NCBI GenBank assembly: GCA_016217545.1
Contig: JACRHT010000006.1
Location: 41,566 to 105,565, forward strand
DNA: 64,000 nucleotides
Direction of reading: 5' to 3'
DNA from: Opitutia bacterium
GTDB lineage: Bacteria > Verrucomicrobiota > Verrucomicrobiia > Opitutales > Opitutaceae
Shown: positions 25,183-36,874 of the stretch, piece by piece
Numbering within the stretch: position 1 is the stretch's first letter
Layout of the letters: each line of letters begins with the position of its first letter
The notes under the pieces: model-generated
What the model was told of the DNA's origin: nothing
The model's database searches: none
Seen by the model: the letters and a program-made list of their open reading frames with translations, nothing else
Translations under genes and position numbers: made by a program

Positions 25183-25256
25183 GATTGCGCGTCAGTGCCC
25201 CCCCCCGCGGCATCTTTTGCGTGGCTCCGCCGGGTTCGCTCACTACGTTCGCGCGC

Positions 25257-26243
25257 ATGGCAAAGCCAAAGATCAAGTGCGGCGTCGCGGGTGTCGGTTC
25301 CCTCGGCCAACACCATGCGCGCATCTACGCGGCGCTCCCGAACGCCGAACTCGTCGGCATCTTCGAAACGAGCGACGCGCGTGCCGCGGAGATTTGCGCG
25401 AAGCACAACTGCCGGCGCTTCGCCACGCTCGCCGAACTCGGCGCGGCGTGCGAAGCGGTCAGCGTCGTCGTGCCGACAGACCGTCACGAGGAGGTCGCGC
25501 TGCCGCTGTTGGCCGCGGGTTGCCACCTGCTGATCGAGAAACCGCTGTGCGCCTCGCTCGACGAAGCCGAGCGCGTGCTCGCCGCCGCGCAGAAGGCCGG
25601 GCGCATCGTGCAGGTTGGGCACATCGAGCATTTCAACCCGGTGATGGCGTTCCTGGAGAAGCACGCCGATCACCCGCAATACATCACGACCGAGCGCCTC
25701 GCGCCCTACACGACGCGCGGCACGGAGGTGGGCGTCGTGCTCGACCTGATGATCCACGACATCGGCATCGTGCTCGCGCTCGTGAAGTCGCCGATCCGCA
25801 AGATCGACAGCGTCGGCATCAACGTGCTGTCGAAGACCGAGGACATTGCGAACGCGCGCATCGAGTTTGAGAACGGCTGCGTGGCGAACCTCAGCGCGTC
25901 GCGCATGGCCCTGAAGAAGAACCGCGAGATCCGCCTCTTCCAGGACAACGCCTACCTCTCGCTCGATTTCATGAACCAGAAGGGGCACCTGGTAAAGAAG
26001 AGCGACATCATCGCTTACGGCGTGAAACTGAAGATCGGCCTCGCGAAGGCCGGCGACGCGTCGTCGATCCCGGTGCATGAAATCCCGATCGAAAAGGGCG
26101 AGCCGCTCGCGATCGAGCTGGCGCACTTCCTCGAGAGCGTCGGCGAGACGAAGCAACCCAAGGTCGGCGCCGCGCTCGGCAAGTCCGCCCTCGAGGTCGC
26201 GATCACGATCACGGACCAGATCCGGAAGGCGAAGAAGGGGTAG
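25257..26243 (+). CDS. Gfo/Idh/MocA family oxidoreductase
   Basis: A 328-residue NAD(P)-dependent oxidoreductase. The Rossmann fold opens with CGVAGVGSLGQHHARIYAAL (GxGxxG), and the family motif EKPLC (LLIEKPLCASLDEAE) carries the catalytic Lys. The C-terminal alpha/beta domain includes GHIEHFNPVMAFL and DLMIHDIGIVLAL with the active-site His. It is two genes upstream of lpxB. In some lipid A systems a Gfo/Idh enzyme (GnnA) oxidises UDP-GlcNAc, so a lipid A sugar-modifying role is possible, but no GnnB-like aminotransferase is nearby. Its TAG stop is formed by the first bases of a REP element. ATG 25257 (MAKPKIKCG) starts the fold directly. Confidence 0.85.
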   Translation: MAKPKIKCGVAGVGSLGQHHARIYAALPNAELVGIFETSDARAAEICAKHNCRRFATLAELGAACEAVSVVVPTDRHEEVALPLLAAGCHLLIEKPLCASLDEAERVLAAAQKAGRIVQVGHIEHFNPVMAFLEKHADHPQYITTERLAPYTTRGTEVGVVLDLMIHDIGIVLALVKSPIRKIDSVGINVLSKTEDIANARIEFENGCVANLSASRMALKKNREIRLFQDNAYLSLDFMNQKGHLVKKSDIIAYGVKLKIGLAKAGDASSIPVHEIPIEKGEPLAIELAHFLESVGETKQPKVGAALGKSALEVAITITDQIRKAKKG

Positions 26244-26265
26244 GGCGGGACCGCTGGGCCCGCCG
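26241..26265 (+). repeat. REP flanking the RAYT gene, left copy
   Basis: A 25-base sequence beginning TAGGGCGGGACCGC, part of a GTAG-headed REP with core GGCGGGACC-GCT-GGGCCCGCC. It is a perfect inverted match to 26721-26745. Its TAG is the stop codon of the Gfo/Idh gene and it ends ten bases before the RAYT start. Confidence 0.9.
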
Positions 26266-26274
26266 AGAATTTGG

Positions 26275-26757
26275 ATGCACCTCCCGCAGCGCAAGAAACT
26301 CGGGCACGAAGCGCCATCGTGGGTGGCGGCGGGCTCGGTGTTCTTCGTGACGATCTGCTGCGCCACTCGCGGCGCGAACCAGCTGTGTCGCGAGGAGGTT
26401 GCGGCGATGCTGTTCGAAGCAGTTGAGTTTCGACAGGACGCTGAGCGTTGGTATGTGCATCTGCTTGTGCTGATGCCCGACCACCTTCATGCGCTCATCT
26501 CGTTTCCCGAGCAGGAATCGATGGCGGCGGTCGTGGCGAATTTCAAGGAGATGACCGCGAAGAAGGCGGGCGTGCACTGGCAGGGCGGGTTTTTCGATCA
26601 TCGGCTGCGAACTGATGAGTCTTTCGAGCTCAAGGCGGCGTATATCCGCGCGAATCCGGTGCGCGCCGGCCTGGTGGATGATGCCGCGCGATGGCCGTGG
26701 GTTTGGGAGGCCGGCGTCAACGGCGGGCCCAGCGGTCCCGCCCTACCGCACGCATGA
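26275..26757 (+). CDS. REP-associated tyrosine transposase (RAYT, Y1_Tnp family)
   Basis: A 160-residue single-strand DNA transposase of the IS200/IS605-related Y1 fold. The HUH motif is H70-L-H72 in LMPDHLHALI, and the likely nucleophile is Y123 in AAYIRANPVRAGLV, the segment typical of RAYTs. WQGGFFDHRLR is another family segment. RAYTs nick and join REP sequences and are normally fixed single-copy genes rather than moving elements. Here perfect 25-base inverted REPs flank it; the right copy is translated as its C-terminus (GGPSGPALPHA), and its TGA stop overlaps the lpxB ATG (ATGA). All motifs look intact, so it may be active. Confidence 0.9.
   Translation: MHLPQRKKLGHEAPSWVAAGSVFFVTICCATRGANQLCREEVAAMLFEAVEFRQDAERWYVHLLVLMPDHLHALISFPEQESMAAVVANFKEMTAKKAGVHWQGGFFDHRLRTDESFELKAAYIRANPVRAGLVDDAARWPWVWEAGVNGGPSGPALPHA
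26721..26745 (-). repeat. REP flanking the RAYT gene, right copy
   Basis: A perfect inverted copy of 26241-26265, lying inside the 3' end of the RAYT reading frame, eight bases before the lpxB start codon. A third member of the family, with one mismatch over the same 25 bases, is at 35250-35274. Confidence 0.9.
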
Positions 26758-27917
26758 GCGCGCACTCTCTTAGTTCGCAGACTCTCGCCGCACCCATCGG
26801 GGGTGCGGTCGATTTGCTCGTCGTTTCCGCCGAGCATTCCGGCGATGCGCATGCGGCGCGGATGGTGCGCGAGCTGCGGGTGAAAAAGCCGGAGGTGCGC
26901 GTTTGTGCGCTGGGCGGGCCGCGGCTGGCGGCGGCAGGGGCGCAGTTGTTGCGCGATCTCACGGTCGGATCGACGATGGGTTTTGCGGTGCTGGCAAAGC
27001 TCTCCTATTACCGCGCGCTCATCGACGAGGTCGTGCGCTGGGTGGGCGAGCACCGGCCGCGCGCGGTGTGCTTTGTCGATTCGTCCGGGCTGAATCTCCG
27101 CATCGCGCGCGGGTTGTTCGAGCGGGGATTCTCGGCGAAGGCTGGCGGTCCCACGAAGACGCTCTACTACATCAGCCCGCAAATCTGGGCGTCGCGCGCG
27201 GGGCGGCGTTTCGCGATGGCGCAGCATCTCGACGGCGTGGCGGCGATTTTTCCGTTCGAGCCGGCCGCTTACGCCGACACGACCCTGCCGGTGGAGTTCG
27301 TCGGACATCCGTTTCTTTCTGCCGATTACGCGCTGCCGGTGGCGTTCGATCCTGCCGGGCCGGTCCTGTTGCTGCCCGGCAGCCGGCGCGCGTTGGTGAA
27401 GCGGGTTTTCCCGGTGCTGCTGGAAGCGTTCGCCGGGGCGGGCGAGGGGCGTCGGGCCGTGGCGCTTTATCCGAGCGAGGAAATCCGTGCGCTGCTCGCG
27501 ACGCTGAAGGCGGCTTCGCCGGTGGGCGATCGCGTCGAGTTGCGGGCGGGCGGTGGCGCACCGGTCGCGGGCGCGGCGGTGCTGACGGCGAGCGGCACGA
27601 TGTCGCTCGAATGCGCGCTCGCCGGTCTCCCGGGGGCGCTGACCTACAAGACCGATCCGCTGACCTATTTCCTCGGCCGGTTGATCGTGAAGGTGGAGTT
27701 CATCGGCATCGCGAACTTGCTGCTGAAGGAGGCGATGTATCCGGAATTCATCCAGGGCGCGGCGACCCCGGCGGCGCTCGGCCGGCAGCTGCGGGAATGC
27801 CTGAGCGATGCCGGGCGCATCGAGCGGACTCGCGCGCAAGCGGCGCGGCTGCGCACGCTGTTGCATGCGCCGACGCAGGGTAGTGCGGCGGAGTGGGTTC
27901 TGCGGCAGTTGGCCTGA
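26754..27917 (+). CDS. lpxB: Lipid-A-disaccharide synthase
   Basis: A 387-residue GT19 glycosyltransferase that joins UDP-2,3-diacylglucosamine and lipid X in lipid A synthesis at the inner membrane. Family segments: VVSAEHSGDAHAARMVREL at the N-terminus, GSTMGFAVLAKL, YYISPQIWASRAGR, FEPAAYADT..VEFVGHPF, LLLPGSRRA and TASGTMSLECALAGLPGALTYKTDPLTYFLGR. Length fits the family. The ATG overlaps the RAYT stop (ATGA), so lpxB translation may be coupled to a transposase-related gene. No other lpx genes are in the window. Confidence 0.93.
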   Translation: MSAHSLSSQTLAAPIGGAVDLLVVSAEHSGDAHAARMVRELRVKKPEVRVCALGGPRLAAAGAQLLRDLTVGSTMGFAVLAKLSYYRALIDEVVRWVGEHRPRAVCFVDSSGLNLRIARGLFERGFSAKAGGPTKTLYYISPQIWASRAGRRFAMAQHLDGVAAIFPFEPAAYADTTLPVEFVGHPFLSADYALPVAFDPAGPVLLLPGSRRALVKRVFPVLLEAFAGAGEGRRAVALYPSEEIRALLATLKAASPVGDRVELRAGGGAPVAGAAVLTASGTMSLECALAGLPGALTYKTDPLTYFLGRLIVKVEFIGIANLLLKEAMYPEFIQGAATPAALGRQLRECLSDAGRIERTRAQAARLRTLLHAPTQGSAAEWVLRQLA

Positions 27918-27964
27918 TATTTTCAGGTCAGGAAACGGGAGCTTGTGCCGATAAAAGGGACGCA

Positions 27965-30277
<2,313 letters not shown>

Positions 30278-30319
30278 ATTTGCAGGCCGCCATGAAAGCA
30301 CTCCACCAAGGGTCGCACT

Positions 30320-30396
30320 TGGAGGGCGCGGCTACCGCCGCGCCGTGCGAGGAACGCGGTGGGACATTCGCAGCGCGGCGGTAGCCGCGCCCTCCA
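30320..30396. repeat. REP pair (REPIN), TGGAGGGCGCGGCTACC family
   Basis: Perfect 24-base inverted arms at 30320-30343 and 30373-30396 with a 29-base spacer. Each has a GGAG head and a perfect stem GGCGCGGC-TACC-GCCGCGCC. It lies between the convergent histidine kinase and hemA genes and is the same family as 25101-25182. Confidence 0.85.
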
Positions 30397-30466
30397 CCGG
30401 GAAACCACGTGCGGAGGCCTTTCGGGCGCGTTAGTTCGCAACGCGAGCGGGCGACGCCGAACCAGC

Positions 30467-31531
30467 TCACGCGAGCGGCTTCGGCGTGTTGTTCGTGCCG
30501 AGCGAGTGGGCGACGGCAGGCCAGAGCTGAGCGGTGCGCTCGGCGAGGATGGCGCGGCATTTCGCGACCTCGGCCTGGCGTTGCGCGAGGTTGGCCTCCG
30601 CGATTTGCGCGAGGTCGTCGAGATTGTAGACGTAGACGCTCGGCAGGCCGGCGCACTCGGGCTCGATGTCGCGCGGGAGCGCGAGGTCGATGAGGAAGAG
30701 CGGACGGCCGGCGCGCTTGCGCAGGATGCCGGCCACGAGGTCGCGCGTGATGACCGCGTTCGGGGAACTGGTCGAACTGACGACGAAGTCCGACGCAGCG
30801 AGCAGCTCCGGCAGCTCCGCCATCGTGGCAGCCCAACCGCCGGTGGCCGCGGCGGTCTCCTCGGCGCGCGAGAGGGTGCGGCTGGCGACGGTGATCGATC
30901 GGGCGCCGCGACTCTGGGCGGCTTGGGCCGTCTTGAGGCCGATCTCGCCCGCGCCGACGACGAGGACCTTGGTCTCGGCGAGTTCGCCGAAGATCTTGCC
31001 GGCGAGGTCGACGGCGACGGTGGCGATGCTGACCTGACCGGCGCCGATGGCGGTGTTGGTGCGGATGTGCTTCGCGGCCTGGAAGGTTTTTTGGAAGACG
31101 CGGTTCAGCACCGGGCCGGTCCATTTGCGCTCGAGCGCCTTGTCGTAGGCGTTCTTCACCTGCCCGAGGATCTCGACCTCGCCGACGATCTGCGAGTCGA
31201 GCCCGGAGGCGACTTCGAACAGGTGGGCGATGGCGTCGTGGTTGTCGCGGCGGACGACCACGCCATCAAGCTCGGTGGGGGCGCAGCCGGTGATCTCGCT
31301 GATGGTGCGGCGGACGGCCTCGGCGGTGGTGGAGTTCTCGGCCACGCCGTAGAGTTCGACGCGATTGCAGGTGTTGAGCAGCGCGAACTCGCGCACGCCC
31401 GGCGTGGCGCGGAGGCGTTCGGCGAGCTGGTTGGCGCGGGCTTCGTCGAACGCCAGGCGTTCGCGCACCGACATGGGCGCAGTGTGGTGGCTGGCGCCGA
31501 AGAGGACGAGGACGGGGGACTGGCTCTCCAT
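30467..31531 (-). CDS. hemA: Glutamyl-tRNA reductase
   Basis: A 354-residue NADPH enzyme making glutamate-1-semialdehyde from Glu-tRNA, the first step of C5 tetrapyrrole synthesis. It shows FGASHHTAPMSVRERLAF at the N-terminus, the catalytic Cys C55 in LLNTCNRVELYG, SQIVGEVEILGQVK, and the NADPH-binding VLVVGAGEIGLKTAQA. The protein is short at the C-terminus compared with longer HemA proteins (about 420), so the dimerisation helix is probably reduced. It begins 3 bases after the ccsA-like gene ends on the same strand, the usual ccsA/hemX-hemA pairing. Confidence 0.93.
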   Translation of the reverse strand: MESQSPVLVLFGASHHTAPMSVRERLAFDEARANQLAERLRATPGVREFALLNTCNRVELYGVAENSTTAEAVRRTISEITGCAPTELDGVVVRRDNHDAIAHLFEVASGLDSQIVGEVEILGQVKNAYDKALERKWTGPVLNRVFQKTFQAAKHIRTNTAIGAGQVSIATVAVDLAGKIFGELAETKVLVVGAGEIGLKTAQAAQSRGARSITVASRTLSRAEETAAATGGWAATMAELPELLAASDFVVSSTSSPNAVITRDLVAGILRKRAGRPLFLIDLALPRDIEPECAGLPSVYVYNLDDLAQIAEANLAQRQAEVAKCRAILAERTAQLWPAVAHSLGTNNTPKPLA

Positions 31532-31534
31532 GGC

Positions 31535-32383
31535 TCAGCGTTCCGGCGTGAGTTCCACGCGGTGGGACTCACGGTTGGCGTTGATCGGCCCGAGGGACAT
31601 CATCGCGAGCATGAACAGGATGACGCACGCCCAGGAGAAGCGCACGGCGTAGAGCACGCCGCGCCAGCGGAGCGTGAGGGCGAGCGTGTAGACGAACCAG
31701 ACGGAAAGGGTGACGAGGAGCTTCGGCCAGTGGACGGACGCCGTGTCGCGCACCCACCACGAGGCGCCGACGCAGAGCGAGATCGTGAGCAGGCTGACGC
31801 CGGCGATGAGCATGCGGCGATTGATCTGATCGAGCTGCACGACGGACGGAAGGAACCAGAACAGGCCGTCGAGGCGCTTCTGTTTCAGCGCCCAGTTTTG
31901 CAGCAGGTGCATGATCGACGTGAGCGCCAGCAGGCCGAAGACGCCGTAGCTGAACACCGCGAGCGCGGCGTGAAACTCGATCCACGGATTGTTGCCGAAG
32001 AGCTTTGTGCTGCGCGTGAGGTCCCATTGCGGGATGGCCAGCGAGATGGTGGCGAGGCTGGCGGCGTAGCCGGAGGAAAACAGGCCGAGCAAACTGACGC
32101 GGAAAGCGGGGCCGACGGCGAAGTAGAGCACCATCGCGGACCACGCGACGAATTGGACGATCTCGAACTGGTTGCCCAACGGGCAGCCGCCGTGGGCGAG
32201 TCCGCGCACGTAGAGGCCGGCGGTCTGCGTCGCGAGGCCGAAGGCCAGCAGGATGTTCAGCAACGTGCGGTCGCCGGTGGCGTGTTGCTTGCGGAGCAAC
32301 TGGACGCAGCCCGCCACAAACCCCGCCAGGTAAAGCAGGGTGCCGAGCCATAGGATGCTGCGGTCCGTGAGCAGGGAATTCAT
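31535..32383 (-). CDS. CcsA/HemX-like cytochrome c assembly membrane protein
   Basis: A 282-residue membrane protein with about eight helices, of the CcsA/CcmC/HemX group that handles haem for cytochrome c maturation or affects HemA. Supporting segments are GNQFEIVQFVAWSAMVLYF and the C-terminal half with FHAALAVFSYGVFGLLALTS. The canonical WWD haem-handling motif is not evident in full; GASWWVRDTASVHWPK carries a WW pair followed by RD. It is upstream of hemA with only a 3-base gap, so the two are co-translated; HemX-hemA pairs are common. Confidence 0.75.
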   Translation of the reverse strand: MNSLLTDRSILWLGTLLYLAGFVAGCVQLLRKQHATGDRTLLNILLAFGLATQTAGLYVRGLAHGGCPLGNQFEIVQFVAWSAMVLYFAVGPAFRVSLLGLFSSGYAASLATISLAIPQWDLTRSTKLFGNNPWIEFHAALAVFSYGVFGLLALTSIMHLLQNWALKQKRLDGLFWFLPSVVQLDQINRRMLIAGVSLLTISLCVGASWWVRDTASVHWPKLLVTLSVWFVYTLALTLRWRGVLYAVRFSWACVILFMLAMMSLGPINANRESHRVELTPER

Positions 32384-32547
32384 CGGGCGCTACGTTGGCG
32401 GCGGGGGGGCGGCGCCGCAAGTGCCGGCTCACTGTATCATTTGACCGAATCGCCTCGGAATTTGCGCTTCAATCCGGTGGCGCGAACGGGCGGATTTTCG
32501 GCGAAATTGCCTTGTCGGAGTGGAGCCGGCGCAGCGTAGGCTGGGGG
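32384..32547. other. Divergent promoter region, nothing further seen
   Basis: A 164-base gap between the divergent ccsA-like and VanZ-like genes. It should hold promoters for both, but I could not pick out convincing -35/-10 pairs. No repeat of the families seen elsewhere is present. Confidence 0.4.
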
Positions 32548-32940
32548 ATGCAGTTTTCATCGCCCCACGGCTGGCGCGGGTGGCTGTGGCCGGCGGCGCT
32601 GGCCACGGTGATCGTGTGCGCTTCGGGTCGCGGACAGGTGGGGATGCCGGACATCGTCGATTTCGACAAGCTGGCGCATTTTTCGATTTTCGGGCTGCTG
32701 GCCACGCTGGTGGCGAGGAACGGGTTCGTGCCCGGTCGCGCGTGGCTGCCGATCGTGGTGGTGTCGGTCTTCGGCCTGACGGACGAGTTGCATCAGAGCT
32801 TCACGCCGGGCCGCAGCATGGAATTCGACGACTGGGTCGCCGACACGCTGGGCGCGATCGTCGCCGTGACGGCCTACGCGCATTGGGCGTGGTATCGGGC
32901 GACGCTGGAGCGCGCGCTGGCGCGGCGTCGGCGGAGTTGA
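32548..32940 (+). CDS. VanZ-like family membrane protein
   Basis: A 130-residue protein with three to four helices and the VanZ-like motif DFDKLAHFSIFGLLATLV followed by GLTDELHQSFTPGRSMEFDDWVADTLGA. The acidic/His residues D-x-x-x-H (DKLAH) and ELHQ are the conserved features of the family, whose biochemical role is unclear (VanZ itself gives teicoplanin resistance). The ATG at 32548 is preceded by a GGGGG run at suitable spacing. It ends 36 bases before ligA on the same strand. Confidence 0.8.
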   Translation: MQFSSPHGWRGWLWPAALATVIVCASGRGQVGMPDIVDFDKLAHFSIFGLLATLVARNGFVPGRAWLPIVVVSVFGLTDELHQSFTPGRSMEFDDWVADTLGAIVAVTAYAHWAWYRATLERALARRRRS

Positions 32941-35208
<2,268 letters not shown>

Positions 35209-35249
35209 CGTGCGATCGCCGAGCAGGCGAAATCGTGGCACTCGCTTCG

Positions 35250-35274
35250 CGGCGGTCCCAGCGGTCCCGCCCTA
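35250..35274 (-). repeat. Solo REP of the RAYT-flanking family
   Basis: This 25-base element matches 26721-26745 at 24 of 25 positions and is followed by CC, completing the GGTAG head on the minus strand. It sits between the convergent ligA and SRPBCC genes, three bases from the SRPBCC stop. It is a distant substrate-like copy for the RAYT at 26275. Confidence 0.88.
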
Positions 35275-35276
35275 CC

Positions 35277-35735
35277 TCACGAGGCCGATACGACGACCTT
35301 GGCGGTGAGCAGGTCGAGTTCGCGCTCGTAGACCGGCTTCAGCATCCGCGGCGTGAAGAAGCGCTCGAGCCAACCGGCGAGGCCGCCCGCGCGGGTGCGC
35401 GCGACAGTGCGGATGGTGAGGCGCGTCTCGGCCGCCGACAGCGGTTCGAAGTGGTAGCTGGTGACGAAATTGCCGGCGAGGTCGGACTCGTCGAGCTGCA
35501 TGCCGGGCTTGGGCTCGGTGATGCGTGCGCGCGTCGTGTGCCATTTTCCCGCGAGTTTCAGTTCGAAACGGATCACCGTGCCGGCGCCGATGCCGCCCTC
35601 CTCGACGACGAGCTCGCCGAAAGGCGGGCGCGGCAGGATGCTCGGGTGGCCGACGCGGTAATCGGCCACGAGGGCGTAGATCTTGGCGGACGACGCGGGG
35701 ATCGTTCGCACGACTTCGAAGGTGTATTCGGACAT
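35277..35735 (-). CDS. SRPBCC family protein
   Basis: A 152-residue protein with the START/Bet v1-like pattern: N-terminal strand YTFEVVRTIPASSAKIYALVADY, WHTTRARITEPKPGMQLDESD, FVTSYHFEPLSAAETRLTIRTV, and a C-terminal amphipathic helix (KPVYERELDLLTAKVV). These proteins bind hydrophobic ligands in a cavity; the ligand is unknown. It is a single-gene unit, and a RAYT-family REP abuts the 3' end. Confidence 0.75.
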   Translation of the reverse strand: MSEYTFEVVRTIPASSAKIYALVADYRVGHPSILPRPPFGELVVEEGGIGAGTVIRFELKLAGKWHTTRARITEPKPGMQLDESDLAGNFVTSYHFEPLSAAETRLTIRTVARTRAGGLAGWLERFFTPRMLKPVYERELDLLTAKVVVSAS

Positions 35736-35798
35736 GACGAAAAGGCGGGCGCGGCGCGATGGGAAGCCGGCGGCTTCAGCTGCTCCGGCGGGAGCGAC

Positions 35799-36395
35799 TC
35801 AATAGCCCTGGCGCTGGAGCTGGGCGCTGAGTTCGCGTTGGAAGGCCTGCACGTCGGGCGCGCTCGGCTTGTAGCCGGGCGTGCCGGTGTCGAGCATGAG
35901 GCGGCCGTATTGATCGAGCGCCCACTTGCCGCTGACGCCGTCGCTGAACGCCACGGTGCCGCTCATGGCGAAACCGGGGCGCACGATGCGGTCGAGCTCG
36001 ACGGTCACGCTGCCTGCGGCGGCGGGAGCGGCGGGCATTTCTTCCTCGGGAAATTCTTCCGCCGGCAACTCGTCCTCGTCGTCGCCGTGAGTCTCGTCGG
36101 CAGGGGAGCCGAGGCCGACTTTCTCCTTCAATTTGTCGAGCATGCCCTTCTTCTCCGGCGCGGGGGCGCGGGGCGCTGGCGCGGCCTTCGTCACATCGCT
36201 CGTGTCGACCTTGGGCGCCGGGTCCTTGAGTTCGAGTTCGAGGTCGTCGACCAGGAAGCGGACGTCGCGGTAGGTGAGGGAGATCTTGAATTCCTCGCCG
36301 AGCTTTTTCTGGACGGTGGAGAGATTGTCGCCGGCGGCGATCCACGCAGCGACCGCGGTTTTCTGTTCGGGAGAGAGAGTCATCGGGAGGGGCAT
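35799..36395 (-). CDS. Hypothetical protein with helix-turn-helix-like N-terminus and acidic linker
   Basis: A 198-residue protein that I do not recognise. The N-terminal 60 residues (SPEQKTAVAAWIAAGDNLST to LTYRDVRFLVDDLELEL) look like a small helical, possibly HTH, domain. Then comes an Ala/Pro/Lys-rich linker, an acidic stretch (ETHGDDEDELPAEEFPEEEM) and a C-terminal beta-like region (VTVELDRIVRPGFAMSGTVAFSDG). The last residues are LQRQGY. The start may be ATG 36395 or ATG 36383, neither with a good ribosome site. It is divergent from the DUF2934 gene. Confidence 0.65.
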   Translation of the reverse strand: MPLPMTLSPEQKTAVAAWIAAGDNLSTVQKKLGEEFKISLTYRDVRFLVDDLELELKDPAPKVDTSDVTKAAPAPRAPAPEKKGMLDKLKEKVGLGSPADETHGDDEDELPAEEFPEEEMPAAPAAAGSVTVELDRIVRPGFAMSGTVAFSDGVSGKWALDQYGRLMLDTGTPGYKPSAPDVQAFQRELSAQLQRQGY

Positions 36396-36484
36396 TTTCG
36401 AGGTCGGAAAAGCGATTGCAAGCGTGGCGGAGGCGCGGGGCGGGGCGTGGTTTGCTATTCCCGGGGAAGGGCGCAAGGTAGGGA

Positions 36485-36736
36485 ATGAAAACCATTCCTT
36501 CGGTGCTGGTGCGGCCTTTGCGTCTCGCGAGCGGCAGTCGCCGCGACATCGCCTCCCGGGCCTCCGCGCTCTGGCGTCAGGCGGGGCGGCCGGCGGGATG
36601 CGATGTGCCGATCTGGCTGCAGGCAGAGCGCGAGATCGTGGCGCTGAATCGGCGTCGCGAGAAGACACGCACGAATCGACCAACCGGCAGGAGCTTCGGT
36701 CGTTCCGATCAGCATGTGAGCGTGACGTCGCTCTGA
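36485..36736 (+). CDS. DUF2934 domain protein
   Basis: An 83-residue protein whose central segment DIASRASALWRQAGRPAGCD, followed by WLQAEREI, matches the DUF2934 domain, a short helical domain of unknown function found in many proteobacteria and Verrucomicrobiota (consensus RAYELWEEEGRP..D..WLQAE). An AAGG/GGGA purine run lies 5-12 bases before the ATG. The C-terminus is basic (RRREKTRTNRPTGRSFGRSD). Gene size and motif argue that it is real despite its length. Confidence 0.78.
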   Translation: MKTIPSVLVRPLRLASGSRRDIASRASALWRQAGRPAGCDVPIWLQAEREIVALNRRREKTRTNRPTGRSFGRSDQHVSVTSL

Positions 36737-36811
36737 GGCGTTTTCCCGCGCACGGTGCCACAGGCGATCTCGTGCGTGCAGTCGATGCGCGCTCGTGGAG
36801 GGGGGAAATGC

Positions 36812-36843
36812 AAACGGCCGGGCGCTTTCGCGTCCGGCCGTTT
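36812..36843. terminator. Bidirectional terminator between DUF2934 gene and dnaA
   Basis: A perfect 10-bp stem AAACGGCCGG / CCGGCCGTTT (36812-36821, 36834-36843) has a 12-base loop that can pair further (GCG/CGC). T-rich bases follow on the plus strand (TTTGTTGGTT) and the stem's own 5' A-run supplies Ts on the minus strand. It lies 31 bases past the dnaA stop. Confidence 0.75.
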
Positions 36844-36874
36844 GTTGGTTGTCAGGTGTGTGTGCTGACGAAAA

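Noticed and set aside
26241..26757. IS200/IS605 insertion sequence
   Set aside because: The transposase resembles RAYT, not TnpA of IS200; there is no TnpB, and flanks are REPs with solo relatives elsewhere instead of IS ends.
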